A DNA stretch of 64,000 bases from Sanguibacter gelidistatuariae (GTDB taxonomy: Bacteria; Actinomycetota; Actinomycetes; Actinomycetales; Cellulomonadaceae): the NCBI RefSeq assembly GCF_900096585.1, contig NZ_FMYH01000001.1, forward strand, positions 124,001 through 188,000, read 5' to 3'. Positions 35,760 through 43,856 of this stretch are shown piece by piece; position 1 is the stretch's first letter; each line of letters begins with the position of its first letter. The notes below the pieces were generated by a model. That model was not told where the DNA came from, ran no database searches, and was given only the letters and a program-made list of their open reading frames with translations. Made by a program: the position numbers and the translations under genes.

Positions 35760-38700
35760 TCACTCCGGGTTCAACGCCCCCACCAGGTGCGCAGCCCGCT
35801 TGGACCGGTACTGGTTGATCGTGAGCGTCTGCAGCCGCGACCCGCGCCCGCTCGGGTTGTCCACGTACCCCACCGCGGAGATGAACGGCTCGATCACGTG
35901 GATCTTCTGGAGCGGCGTGACGATCAACAGCTGCAGCCCGAGGTTCCGGAAGAGCTGCAGCGCGAACCGCGTCGACTCGTCCGACCCGCGCCCGAACGCC
36001 TCGTCGATCACGACGAAGCGGAACGCCTTGGACCGCACAGCGCCCCAGTCCAAGCGGAACTGATACGCGAGCGACGCCGCGAGGATCGTGTACGCGAGCT
36101 TCTCCTTCTGCCCACCGGACTTTCCGCCCGAGTCGGAGTAGTGCTCGAACTCGACGTCGTCGACCTTGGACCGCTCGGAGGCGGAGAGCACGAACCAGTT
36201 GCGCACGTCGGTCACCCGCCGGGTCCACGCCTGGTCGGCCTCGGTCTGTCCCTCGCGCCCGCGGAACCGCTCGATGATCTCCTTGACCCGCAGGAACCGC
36301 TGCTCGGAGTACTGCTCGAGGTCGTCGCCGAGCACGTTGTCCGTGCACGCGCGCAGCTGCGCGCGGAAGTCGCGCACCTCGGTGTTCGGCGTGTGCGCCA
36401 TCTCCAGCCGGATGTACGTCCCGGGGTTGTAGTCGATCGCGCGCAGCGAGTCGTTGATGACCTCGATGCGGTCGCTCATGAGCTCGGACTGCTTCTTGAG
36501 GTCGGCCGCGAACTGCGCCACGTCGCGGATCGTGTTCGTGTTGAGGTACTCCTTGAAGTTCTCCTCGAAGCGCGGCAGGTCGTCGCGCTCGAGGCGCTCC
36601 AGGAGGGAGCGATATTCCCCGGCCGCGCGCACGTCGTTGTCCATCTCGGACGTCTCGACCGGGAACTTCACCGCGAAGGCCGCCATCGCCCGCGCCACGT
36701 TCGTGGCCAGCAGCCCCTGCTCGCGGTGCCGCGCCTCGACGACTGCGGTGAGCTGGGTGCGCAGCGCCGCCTCCATCTCATCAAGACCCGCGGCGTCACG
36801 ACCAGAACCAGAAGCCCGCACCTCCTCGAAGAGCGCCACCAGCGCCGCCTGCTGCTCCTGCGCGACGCCGCTGCCCGCCTCCGCGAGCACCGCCGCGCTG
36901 GTCTCGCGCTGGGTCCGGAACGTCTCGACGGCGTGCCTCTCCCCGCCGTTGGCCGTGATGAGCTCATCCCGCTCGACCTTGAGGTCACCGGCCCGCTCCG
37001 CCAGGGACGTCAGCGTGACCGCCAACGAGGCCAGCTCGGCGGAGTTCGCCTCGATCCGCCGCTTCTCCGCGGTCAGCACCGCGACGTCGTTGACGACCTG
37101 TTCCCAGTCAAGCTCGACAAACGACCGGAACATCTCCAGCCGATTGAGCGCGTATGCCTTCTCAACCATGGTGTCCTTGCCAGCGATGAGCGCGGCGCGG
37201 CGGTCACCGAGGTCGGCGAGGCGGTGACTGACCGTCTCGGCCTTCGCCAGAAGCGTGTCGACCTTGGCCCGGTTGGACCAGCCGAGCACAAAGGTGGAGC
37301 GGTCGTCGATCCGGCTGCGGTCGTTCTTCACGTGATGGCTCGAGGAGAACTTGATCTGCCCCTCGCGGGTGATCGCCCGGGTCGCCGACCGGAAGTCGGC
37401 GAGGGTGTCTACGCAGTCCAGCCCGGCGCGCCGGGCCAGCTCCTGCTCGAGCCACCCGGACAGCGGCGACTCGCGCACCGACAGCAGGTCGGCGAGCTGG
37501 GGCCACTGCCCGGGGCTCGGCGTCTCGACGCGACCCCGCTGCCCCGCGGGCACCCGGTAGTACTCGAGCTTCTGGCCGAGGTGGTTGGCATTGATCCACC
37601 CCGACACCGCGTCGTAGTGCTCGGCCGGCACGAGCAGGGACAGCGCAAAGCCCCGCAGCACCCGCTCGGCCGCGCCCTCCCAGTCCTGGTGCTCGGCGCG
37701 CACGGCGATGAGCTCACCGGCGAAGGGCAGGTCGTCCTCGACCAGGCCGAGCTCGCTCGCGACCTGGGCGCGCAGCAGCAGCGACCGGTTGGGCAGGCTC
37801 GACGTGCGGCCCTGGAGCGACGTGATCTCGTCGTTGATCTCCCGGCTGACGACCTTCTGCTCGCGCAGGTCGACGTCGAGCTCGCCGATCGCGGTCTCGA
37901 CCTGGCGCAGCTCGGTCTTCTCCGCGCTCACCTGGCCCAGGATCTGCCCACGGCGGAAGTCGAAGTCGCTCGCCCCGTCGACCGGGTCGAGGCCCGCGGC
38001 GGCGAGGTTGGACCGGTATTCCGCGGCCTTGCGCTCGCGCTCGGCGCGCAGCACGTCCAGCCGGGCGACCTCGCCCTCGATCTGGGTGAGGCGGTCTCCG
38101 CCGTGCCCGGCGCGCTCGAGCTCGAGCCGTCGCCGTTCGGCCTCGACCGTGGTCACCTCGGCATCCACGGCCACGATCCGCGACTCCCGGGCCGTGATCG
38201 CGGCGTCGTACGCGTCGATCTGGGAGGTGAGCAGCTCGACCTTGCGGGTCGCGGTGAAGTAGCGCAGCGCGGAGCGCTGGGCGGCGGCCGCGGTCGCGGC
38301 GGCGACGGCGGCCGCGTGCTTGTCGCAGTCGGCGACCAGCGGCGTGAGCTGGAGGATCTGCGCCCGGGCGCGGGTCACGGCGTCGTGCGCGCGGGTGAGG
38401 TCGTCGAAGTGGGCGACGAGGCGCTCGGTCCACTGCGCGGAGTCGAAGGGCTCGAGCATGTGCTGACGGACGAACTCGTTGAGGTCGCCGACCGACTTCA
38501 TCGAGACGGTCTGGTGGAACAGGTCCATGGCCTGGTCGGACTCGATGCCCAGGAGCCGGCGGAAGTCCTTGCCGTACTCGGGGAAGGTGTCGCGGATCTG
38601 GGCGCCGGCCTCGCGCAGGCGCCGGCGCAGCGCGTTGATGTCGCCGTCGAAGTTCGCGAAGTGCTCGGCGATCGTCATCGACGTCGTCGCCGTGACGAAG

Positions 38701-39170
38701 AAGCGGCTCGGCTGCCCCTGGTCGCCGTCCTTGAGCCAGAACACCTGGGCGAGGACGCCGCGCGCGTCGAAGCCGCGGTTGGCGAACTCCCCGAGAATCA
38801 CCGAGTACGTGCTGCCCTCGCGCAGGCCGACGGGCCGGCTTGTGCCGGTCGCCTCGTTGCGCTCGGACTTGTAGTAGCCGGACACGTAGGAGCGCAGGGT
38901 CCGCTCGCGGGCCTCGGCCCCGGCGGCCTTGTTGTAGTTGATCCGGTTGGCGGGCAGCAGCAGCGTCGTGATCGCGTCGACGATGGTCGACTTCCCGGAG
39001 CCGATGTCCCCAGTGAGCAGCGCGTTGCGCCCTTCGAGCTCAAAGGCCCAGGTGTGCTTGTCGAAGGTACCCCAGTTGAGGACCTCGAGCCGGTCCAGGC
39101 GGAACCCCGCCCGCTGGTCGACGTCCGCCTCCGCGTCATGCAACTCGACCGCGCTGAACAGGCCTTCCAT
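35760..39170 (-). CDS. jetC: Wadjet JetC-like SMC/MukB ATPase
   Basis: A 1136-residue condensin-type ATPase. Walker [10 protein letters not shown] is at 54-62, long coiled coils surround a central hinge region (about 430-640), the signature [10 protein letters not shown] is at 1014-1023 and Walker B VVIDEAF at 1053-1059. This is the MukB/JetC ATP-binding layout; Wadjet complexes extrude and cleave circular plasmids. The ATG is two bases after the jetB stop. The downstream partner jetD (nuclease) is missing, so plasmid cleavage by this locus alone is doubtful. Confidence 0.9.
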   Translation of the reverse strand: MEGLFSAVELHDAEADVDQRAGFRLDRLEVLNWGTFDKHTWAFELEGRNALLTGDIGSGKSTIVDAITTLLLPANRINYNKAAGAEARERTLRSYVSGYYKSERNEATGTSRPVGLREGSTYSVILGEFANRGFDARGVLAQVFWLKDGDQGQPSRFFVTATTSMTIAEHFANFDGDINALRRRLREAGAQIRDTFPEYGKDFRRLLGIESDQAMDLFHQTVSMKSVGDLNEFVRQHMLEPFDSAQWTERLVAHFDDLTRAHDAVTRARAQILQLTPLVADCDKHAAAVAAATAAAAQRSALRYFTATRKVELLTSQIDAYDAAITARESRIVAVDAEVTTVEAERRRLELERAGHGGDRLTQIEGEVARLDVLRAERERKAAEYRSNLAAAGLDPVDGASDFDFRRGQILGQVSAEKTELRQVETAIGELDVDLREQKVVSREINDEITSLQGRTSSLPNRSLLLRAQVASELGLVEDDLPFAGELIAVRAEHQDWEGAAERVLRGFALSLLVPAEHYDAVSGWINANHLGQKLEYYRVPAGQRGRVETPSPGQWPQLADLLSVRESPLSGWLEQELARRAGLDCVDTLADFRSATRAITREGQIKFSSSHHVKNDRSRIDDRSTFVLGWSNRAKVDTLLAKAETVSHRLADLGDRRAALIAGKDTMVEKAYALNRLEMFRSFVELDWEQVVNDVAVLTAEKRRIEANSAELASLAVTLTSLAERAGDLKVERDELITANGGERHAVETFRTQRETSAAVLAEAGSGVAQEQQAALVALFEEVRASGSGRDAAGLDEMEAALRTQLTAVVEARHREQGLLATNVARAMAAFAVKFPVETSEMDNDVRAAGEYRSLLERLERDDLPRFEENFKEYLNTNTIRDVAQFAADLKKQSELMSDRIEVINDSLRAIDYNPGTYIRLEMAHTPNTEVRDFRAQLRACTDNVLGDDLEQYSEQRFLRVKEIIERFRGREGQTEADQAWTRRVTDVRNWFVLSASERSKVDDVEFEHYSDSGGKSGGQKEKLAYTILAASLAYQFRLDWGAVRSKAFRFVVIDEAFGRGSDESTRFALQLFRNLGLQLLIVTPLQKIHVIEPFISAVGYVDNPSGRGSRLQTLTINQYRSKRAAHLVGALNPE

Positions 39171-39172
39171 AG

Positions 39173-39796
39173 TCAGGATTCCATTCCGGAGTAAGAGAGA
39201 GAAGTCATGCCCGACGCCGCACCGTGCGCCGCGTACTCGGCCAGCCTCGCGTCGAGCTCGGCCAGCCACTGGGCGTCGACGAAGGCCTTGAGGATGCGGC
39301 GCACCTCGTACGACCCGTCCGGGACGACCCGCAGGAACCCGAGCTCGACCGCCCGGTGGATGTTGGCCTCGACCTTGGAGACCGTCCGGACGTCGTTGCT
39401 CGAGGACGGAAGGAACACTCGCAGCATCTCCACGATCTCGTCCCGGCGCAGGATCAGCCGGGTCTCCCCACCCTCGGAGTCGAACTGCGCGAGCCGCTTG
39501 CGCAGGAGCGCGAGCAGCAGGCTCACGTCAAAGGGCAGCGAGCGCCGGGCCACCAGACGCAGGGCGGTGTCGCGCTCCTCGTCGTCCTCGGGCAGGGCCT
39601 GGAGGTAGGCGTAGCCCTCGGACTCGTCGACGACGACGGTCAGCGCGATGGTCGCGACGTAGTCGCGGACCTGCGGGACGAGGGTCACGAGGTCGGCGAA
39701 GAGCTGGGCGTGGGTGTCGCGGTAGACGACGCCCTTCATGAGCGCGGTCACGACGTGCGAGAGCTCGGAGTCGGTGCGCACCGTGGGCTGGGTCAT
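39173..39796 (-). CDS. jetB: Wadjet JetB-like protein (DUF4194, MukE-like kite protein)
   Basis: A 207-residue winged-helix kite protein: [46 protein letters not shown], and [17 protein letters not shown]. This is the DUF4194 pattern. It bridges JetA and the JetC head domains. Its start overlaps the jetA stop by four bases and jetC begins two bases after it, so the three form one translational unit. Confidence 0.9.
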   Translation of the reverse strand: MTQPTVRTDSELSHVVTALMKGVVYRDTHAQLFADLVTLVPQVRDYVATIALTVVVDESEGYAYLQALPEDDEERDTALRLVARRSLPFDVSLLLALLRKRLAQFDSEGGETRLILRRDEIVEMLRVFLPSSSNDVRTVSKVEANIHRAVELGFLRVVPDGSYEVRRILKAFVDAQWLAELDARLAEYAAHGAASGMTSLSYSGMES

Positions 39797-41295
39797 GAGG
39801 TCTCCAGAGCAGAGTCGGACGGGCGGGGCGCGCCGGCCTTGCGGACGAAGGTCACCCGCGGCACGGTCGCGACGCGTTCGATGTCGCCGACCTCCCAGCG
39901 GACCTCGTCGGTGTGGCCGGAGTCGAGCACGATCGTGAAGCGCGGGTCGTCGAGAGACAGGTAGGTGACAAGCTCGGCGAGGCCCTGGTCGAGGGGCTGC
40001 GCCGCGACGACGTCAGGCAGGGAGACCTGGCTCGCGTGGGCCAGGGCCGAACGCACGGCCGCCGCGAGGCGCTCGGGGTCGACGTGCACCTGGTCGAAGA
40101 GCCGCGTCACGTCGAAGTCGACCTCCCCGGCCACCACGTCGGTCTCGATGCGAGCGACGCTCTGCGGGCGGAACAAGGGCCGTTCCATGGGCAGCACGAT
40201 GTCCAGGCTCGTGCCGCCGATCTCGGTCGTGAGCTCGTCCAGGGTCGCCGCCGGGAGGTCCCGCACGGCGAGCGCGTGCCCCTCGATGCTGCGCAGCAGG
40301 TCCATGACCCGGCGGTTCTCGAGCCACACCTGGTCGTCGAGGAAACGGCGCAGCTGCTCCGAGAGCACCCGCACAGTCTGCTGCGTGCGCTCCCCGGCCT
40401 CGAGCCAGTCGTAGTGGATCCGGCGCATCCGCCGGTCGCCGCCACTCACCCCGCTGATCGTGCTGATCGCCTCGAGGGACTGCACCTTCGTGATGAGCTC
40501 GGTGAACTCCTCCTGCCGCTCGCGCGAGAGCAGGAAGTCGTAGAAGGCGTGGAAGCTGCGGCCCTGGTCGGACTGCGCGATCGAGTCGCGGCTGCCCACG
40601 ACCTGCTCGAGCAGCTCGCCCTTGGCGCCGTCCCAGCCGGTGATGCGCTCGCGCATGTCCCGGTCGAGGCGGCGGAAGTTGTCCTCGACCTCGCGGAAGT
40701 CCGAGAGCAGCTCGGCGGCCATCGCCGCGAACTGCTGGTAGCGGTCTCGCTGGGCGCCGGAGTCCAGGACCTGCACGACGCCGTCGCGCACCCGGGCGAT
40801 CTCGGCGTCGAGCTGGGCGCGGCGCGCCTCGAGCTCGGCGAGACGCACTCCGGGGTCGGTCTCGGTGCCCACGGCGAGCTGACGGAGCAGCTCGAAGACA
40901 GTGTTGAGGCGAGACTCGGTCCCGACGAAGGTCCGCCCGCTCAGCGAGGCGACAAATCCGACAGCCTTCTCGACGGCGGGGGTCGCGTCGTAGTGCGGCT
41001 CGTCGGATCCGGGGCGGTAGTACTTGCGCAGCCACGCGGCGTCGGACCCGGCCCAGGTGTCCAGGTAGGCCTTGGGTGAGCGCGGGTAGGGGACCTCCCC
41101 CGGCGCGGCGCCCGCATTGAGGTCGTAGAGCGCGTCGTCGAGCAGGGAGACCAGCTCGGTCTCACCGATCGAGCGGACGTTCTGCTCGATGAAGACCCGA
41201 CCGAGGAAGCTCAGGACCAGCGGGGCGGAGTCGGCTCGCAGGAGCCGCCAGGCGGCGTTGTCGCGGCGCAGCGCCTCGACGTCGTCGTGGTTCAT
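39793..41295 (-). CDS. jetA: Wadjet JetA-like protein (DUF3375, MukF-like kleisin)
   Basis: A 500-residue kleisin of the DUF3375 family. The N-terminal winged-helix region contains LRADSAPLVLSFLGRVFIEQN, a central coiled coil covers about 130-230, and DIVLPMERPLFRPQ lies at about 360. JetA links the JetC heads. First gene of jetABC. There is no promoter motif I can name; an unrelated small membrane gene lies about 100 bases upstream on the same strand. Confidence 0.9.
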   Translation of the reverse strand: MNHDDVEALRRDNAAWRLLRADSAPLVLSFLGRVFIEQNVRSIGETELVSLLDDALYDLNAGAAPGEVPYPRSPKAYLDTWAGSDAAWLRKYYRPGSDEPHYDATPAVEKAVGFVASLSGRTFVGTESRLNTVFELLRQLAVGTETDPGVRLAELEARRAQLDAEIARVRDGVVQVLDSGAQRDRYQQFAAMAAELLSDFREVEDNFRRLDRDMRERITGWDGAKGELLEQVVGSRDSIAQSDQGRSFHAFYDFLLSRERQEEFTELITKVQSLEAISTISGVSGGDRRMRRIHYDWLEAGERTQQTVRVLSEQLRRFLDDQVWLENRRVMDLLRSIEGHALAVRDLPAATLDELTTEIGGTSLDIVLPMERPLFRPQSVARIETDVVAGEVDFDVTRLFDQVHVDPERLAAAVRSALAHASQVSLPDVVAAQPLDQGLAELVTYLSLDDPRFTIVLDSGHTDEVRWEVGDIERVATVPRVTFVRKAGAPRPSDSALETS

Positions 41296-41391
41296 TGCTC
41301 TCTTTCAGTCCGGCGGGCGAAGAGCAAGCGTATGCCTTTTCTCTCCTGCGTTCCGCAGGGTCCACGCGGTCCGCGGTGCGCGCCGGCGCGC

Positions 41392-41562
41392 TCAGGCCCA
41401 GGAGCCGCCCGACCAGGAGAACCATACGAGGGCGGCGACGATGACGACCTCGATCGCGAACAGCATGAGCGTCCAGCGGCGGGTCTTGCGCCGCCGCGGG
41501 GCCGGGCGCGGTTCGGCGTCGACCTCGGTCGATCGCACCTGCGGGTCTGTGTCGTTTGCCAC
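41392..41562 (-). CDS. Small single-TM membrane protein (56 residues)
   Basis: A GTG-started frame gives an acidic then Arg/Pro-rich N-terminus (PRPAPRRRKTRRW) and one membrane segment (TLMLFAIEVVIVAALVWFSW) with a short outer tail. The positive-inside pattern and codon third-position GC argue that it is real. It precedes jetA on the same strand. The function is unknown. Confidence 0.5.
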   Translation of the reverse strand: MANDTDPQVRSTEVDAEPRPAPRRRKTRRWTLMLFAIEVVIVAALVWFSWSGGSWA

Positions 41563-41648
41563 ACTCTGAGTATCGGCACGGTTGTGCAGAACCTGAGTAG
41601 AGGGCGCGCTTCCACGGTGGCACCGTCACCGTTCTGTAATCTTCAACC

Positions 41649-42935
41649 ATGAGCTCTGACCCGTACCAGTTCGCCCTGCTCGACCGCGCCTCCGGGGTTC
41701 TGCTCGGGCAGGCCTGCGGCGACGCACTCGGGGTTCCGTACGAGTTCTCCTGGCCGCCCGAGGGAGAGGCGGAGATGCGCGGTGGCGGGCTGGGTCCCTA
41801 CGCACCCGGGGAGTGGAGCGACGACACCCAGATGGCGATCTGCATCGCCCGGGTGAGCGAGCGCGGCGGCGGCCTGCGCACGGCCGCCGAGCTCGACGAG
41901 ATCGCGGCGGCCTTCGAGGACTGGTTCTCCGGCGGGGCGTCCGACGTCGGCACGCAGACCGCGTCGGTGCTGCGCGCGGCAGCGCACCTGTCGGGTTCCC
42001 CCTCGGAGCGGCTGACCGCCGCATCGCGTGCGCTGCACGAGGCGACCGGGCGCACGGCCGGCAACGGCGCGCTCATGCGCACCGGCGTCGTCGCCCTGGT
42101 GGCCCTCGACGACCGCGAGGCGACCGCGCGGGCAGCGACCGCCGTCGCGCAGCTGACCCACGCGGACCCGCTCGCGGCCGAGTCGTGCGTGCTGTGGTCG
42201 GAGGCCATCCGGGTGGCCGTGACCGAGGCACGCCTGGACGTGCGGGCCGGGCTCGACCTGCTCCCGGCGGAGCGCCGCGGCCCGTGGGAGGAGTGGATCG
42301 CCGACGCCGAGCAGGAGCAGCCCCGGGCCGACCTGCGCACCAACGGCTTCGCGGTGACCGCGCTGCAGGCGGCCTGGCACGCGATCTACCTGTCGCCGTA
42401 CTTCTCCCCCGGCGTCACGACCGAGTACGACCGGATGGTCTCCCACCTGTCCGACGCCCTGCACCGCGCGGTGCGGATCGGCGGCGACACCGACACGGTG
42501 GCTGCGATCGCCGGTGCGCTCCTCGGGGCCCGGCACGGGACCCAGTACATCGCCCCCGAGTGGGCCCGCGCGGTCCACGGCTGGCCGGGGATGCGCGGCA
42601 TCGACATGTCCCGGCTGGGCCGGCTCACCGCGCAGCGGGGACTCGGAACCGCCCCGACCGAGCAGACCTGCCCGGTGTGCGGGGTCTACGGGATCCCCTT
42701 CAGCCGGTACCCCAACTTCGTCTGCCGGTGGTGCGAGGCCTGGGTCACCGACGAGAACGGACGCCCGGTCTGGTTGTCCAACACGAGCTTCTCCGGCGGG
42801 TTCGACGCCCACTACGCCGACGGCAAGCCGGCCTCGGAGCTGGCCCGGTCCGGGCAGGTGTTCATCTCGGGGCAGCCCTTCCGGGCTGGCGAGGCCCGGT
42901 TCGGCGGGGTTGTCGTGGAGGCGGTCGCGGGGTAG
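41649..42935 (+). CDS. ADP-ribosylglycohydrolase family protein with C-terminal zinc ribbon
   Basis: A 428-residue protein. Residues 12-320 are an ADP-ribosyl-(dinitrogen reductase)/DraG-like hydrolase, with Mg-binding WSDDT at 56-60 and RIGGDTDT at 276-283. The extra C-terminus has CPVC (341-344) and CRWC (359-362), a treble-clef or zinc-ribbon module, then ENGRPVWLSNTSFSGGFDAHY. It removes ADP-ribose from a target not identifiable here. It is divergent from the jetABC side and followed by the hairpin cluster. Confidence 0.85.
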   Translation: MSSDPYQFALLDRASGVLLGQACGDALGVPYEFSWPPEGEAEMRGGGLGPYAPGEWSDDTQMAICIARVSERGGGLRTAAELDEIAAAFEDWFSGGASDVGTQTASVLRAAAHLSGSPSERLTAASRALHEATGRTAGNGALMRTGVVALVALDDREATARAATAVAQLTHADPLAAESCVLWSEAIRVAVTEARLDVRAGLDLLPAERRGPWEEWIADAEQEQPRADLRTNGFAVTALQAAWHAIYLSPYFSPGVTTEYDRMVSHLSDALHRAVRIGGDTDTVAAIAGALLGARHGTQYIAPEWARAVHGWPGMRGIDMSRLGRLTAQRGLGTAPTEQTCPVCGVYGIPFSRYPNFVCRWCEAWVTDENGRPVWLSNTSFSGGFDAHYADGKPASELARSGQVFISGQPFRAGEARFGGVVVEAVAG

Positions 42936-43000
42936 GTGGTGGGCGTGGGGTAGGTGGTGGGGTAGGCGGTGGGGTAGGTGGTGGGCGCCTGGCCTGAGCC
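42936..43000. repeat. GTAGGTGGTGGGG direct repeats
   Basis: Four imperfect units of (G)TAGGTGGTGGG(C/G) follow the hydrolase stop. They are G-rich on the plus strand and may slip or form G-rich structures. Confidence 0.6.
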
Positions 43001-43043
43001 GGGCCCCGGTCGCCCGCCCGGGGCTGCCTTCGGTCGCCCAAAC

Positions 43044-43119
43044 CCATACGGTGCGTGCTCTTGACTACGGTGCGTGCGTTCAAACACGCGCACCGTAGTC
43101 AAGAGCACGCACCGTATGG
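43044..43119. repeat. Long hairpin H6
   Basis: The arms begin CCATACGGTGCGTGCTCTTG and end with its complement at 43119. The motif TACGGTGCGTG occurs twice per arm, separated by CTCTTGAC. The loop contains TTCAAAC. First of three hairpins in the 921-base gene-free stretch 42936-43856. Confidence 0.92.
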
Positions 43120-43335
43120 ACGCCAGGCAGCCGGGGCCGCCGGGCCGCCGGCTCGGCCGGGGCTGTTCGCTCACGGCGTGAGCGGTTGTCCGACCTGTCC
43201 CTGGCCCGGCGCTGACGACGGTGCTAGACCGAAGGTATGCCACCGGCACGGGGTCTACCCCTCAGCGGTGACTCGAGGAGTCCCGAGGGACGCGAGCGCG
43301 ATGACCCCCGCGAGAGCGCAGGCCACCTGGAAAAG

Positions 43336-43394
43336 GCACCATACGTGACGCCGAGTGCCGGCGAGATGAGGTGACGCGCCGAACGCCCCTCGGG
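43336..43394. repeat. 59-base block, copy 1 (hairpin arm missing)
   Basis: It matches 43661-43719 at 52 of 59 positions, by direct comparison (GCACC-TACGTGAC-CCGAG-GCCGGCGAGATGAGG-G-CGCGCCG-ACGC-CCTCGGG). Copy 2 is joined to hairpin H8; this copy retains only the last few bases of the arm. Confidence 0.8.
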
Positions 43395-43419
43395 CGGCGG
43401 GCGCCTCTCCCCAGCGCCC

Positions 43420-43483
43420 AGTGCGTGGCTTTGGTTCGAGTGCGGCACTTCAAACTGCCGCACTTGAACCAAAGTCGCGCACT
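43420..43483. repeat. Long hairpin H7
   Basis: The arms 43420-43447 and 43456-43483 pair over 28 bp, with three C/T or A/G differences that keep wobble pairs on one strand. The loop is CTTCAAAC. The motif AGTGCG occurs twice per arm. Confidence 0.9.
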
Positions 43484-43596
43484 CGATGGTCCGGGCCACA
43501 TCCACGCCACCCATGCCCGACGCCGCCCCGCACCCGGGCGACAGCCCCGCCAGCCCCCTCAGCTCTCTTCCCGCCCGCCTCTTCCCGCCCGCCTTC

Positions 43597-43670
43597 CGTA
43601 CGGTGCGTGCATTTGTCTACGTTACGTGCGTTCAAACACACGCACCGTCGACAAATGCACGCACCGTACG
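43597..43670. repeat. Long hairpin H8
   Basis: Perfect 21-bp outer arms 43597-43617 and 43650-43670 (CGTACGGTGCGTGCATTTGT), an imperfect inner stem, and a loop with TTCAAAC. The outer motif is that of H6, with a different spacer. Confidence 0.92.
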
Positions 43671-43719
43671 TGACACCGAGGGCCGGCGAGATGAGGCGGC
43701 GCGCCGCACGCTCCTCGGG
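43661..43719. repeat. 59-base block, copy 2 (joined to H8)
   Basis: It overlaps the right arm of H8 and continues through CCGGCGAGATGAGGCGGCGC. See the partner at 43336. The rest of 43720-43856 holds nothing I recognise. Confidence 0.8.
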
Positions 43720-43856
43720 TCCGAGGGAACCAGCGGTGGACCCCTCCCCGGGGGGACGCAAACGGGACGTTGCCCAGCCGGGGAGCCGGCCACTGAGTTC
43801 AGTCAGCTCAGCCGAGCCCAACCGGCCCAGCAGCGAACCGCCAGCCCCGCCGCGCC

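Noticed and set aside
35584-35760. A degraded jetD between jetC and the regulator
   Set aside because: Only hairpin H5 and about 115 bases remain, with no frame resembling a DUF3322/DUF2220 protein.
35676-39194. Very long plus-strand frame opposite jetC
   Set aside because: It is rich in Arg, Asp, Val and Gly, as expected for the antisense of a GC-rich gene, and jetC on the other strand has all ATPase motifs.
42936-43856. CRISPR array in the hairpin cluster
   Set aside because: The repeats are inverted, not direct, and differ in sequence; there are no regular spacers and no cas genes.
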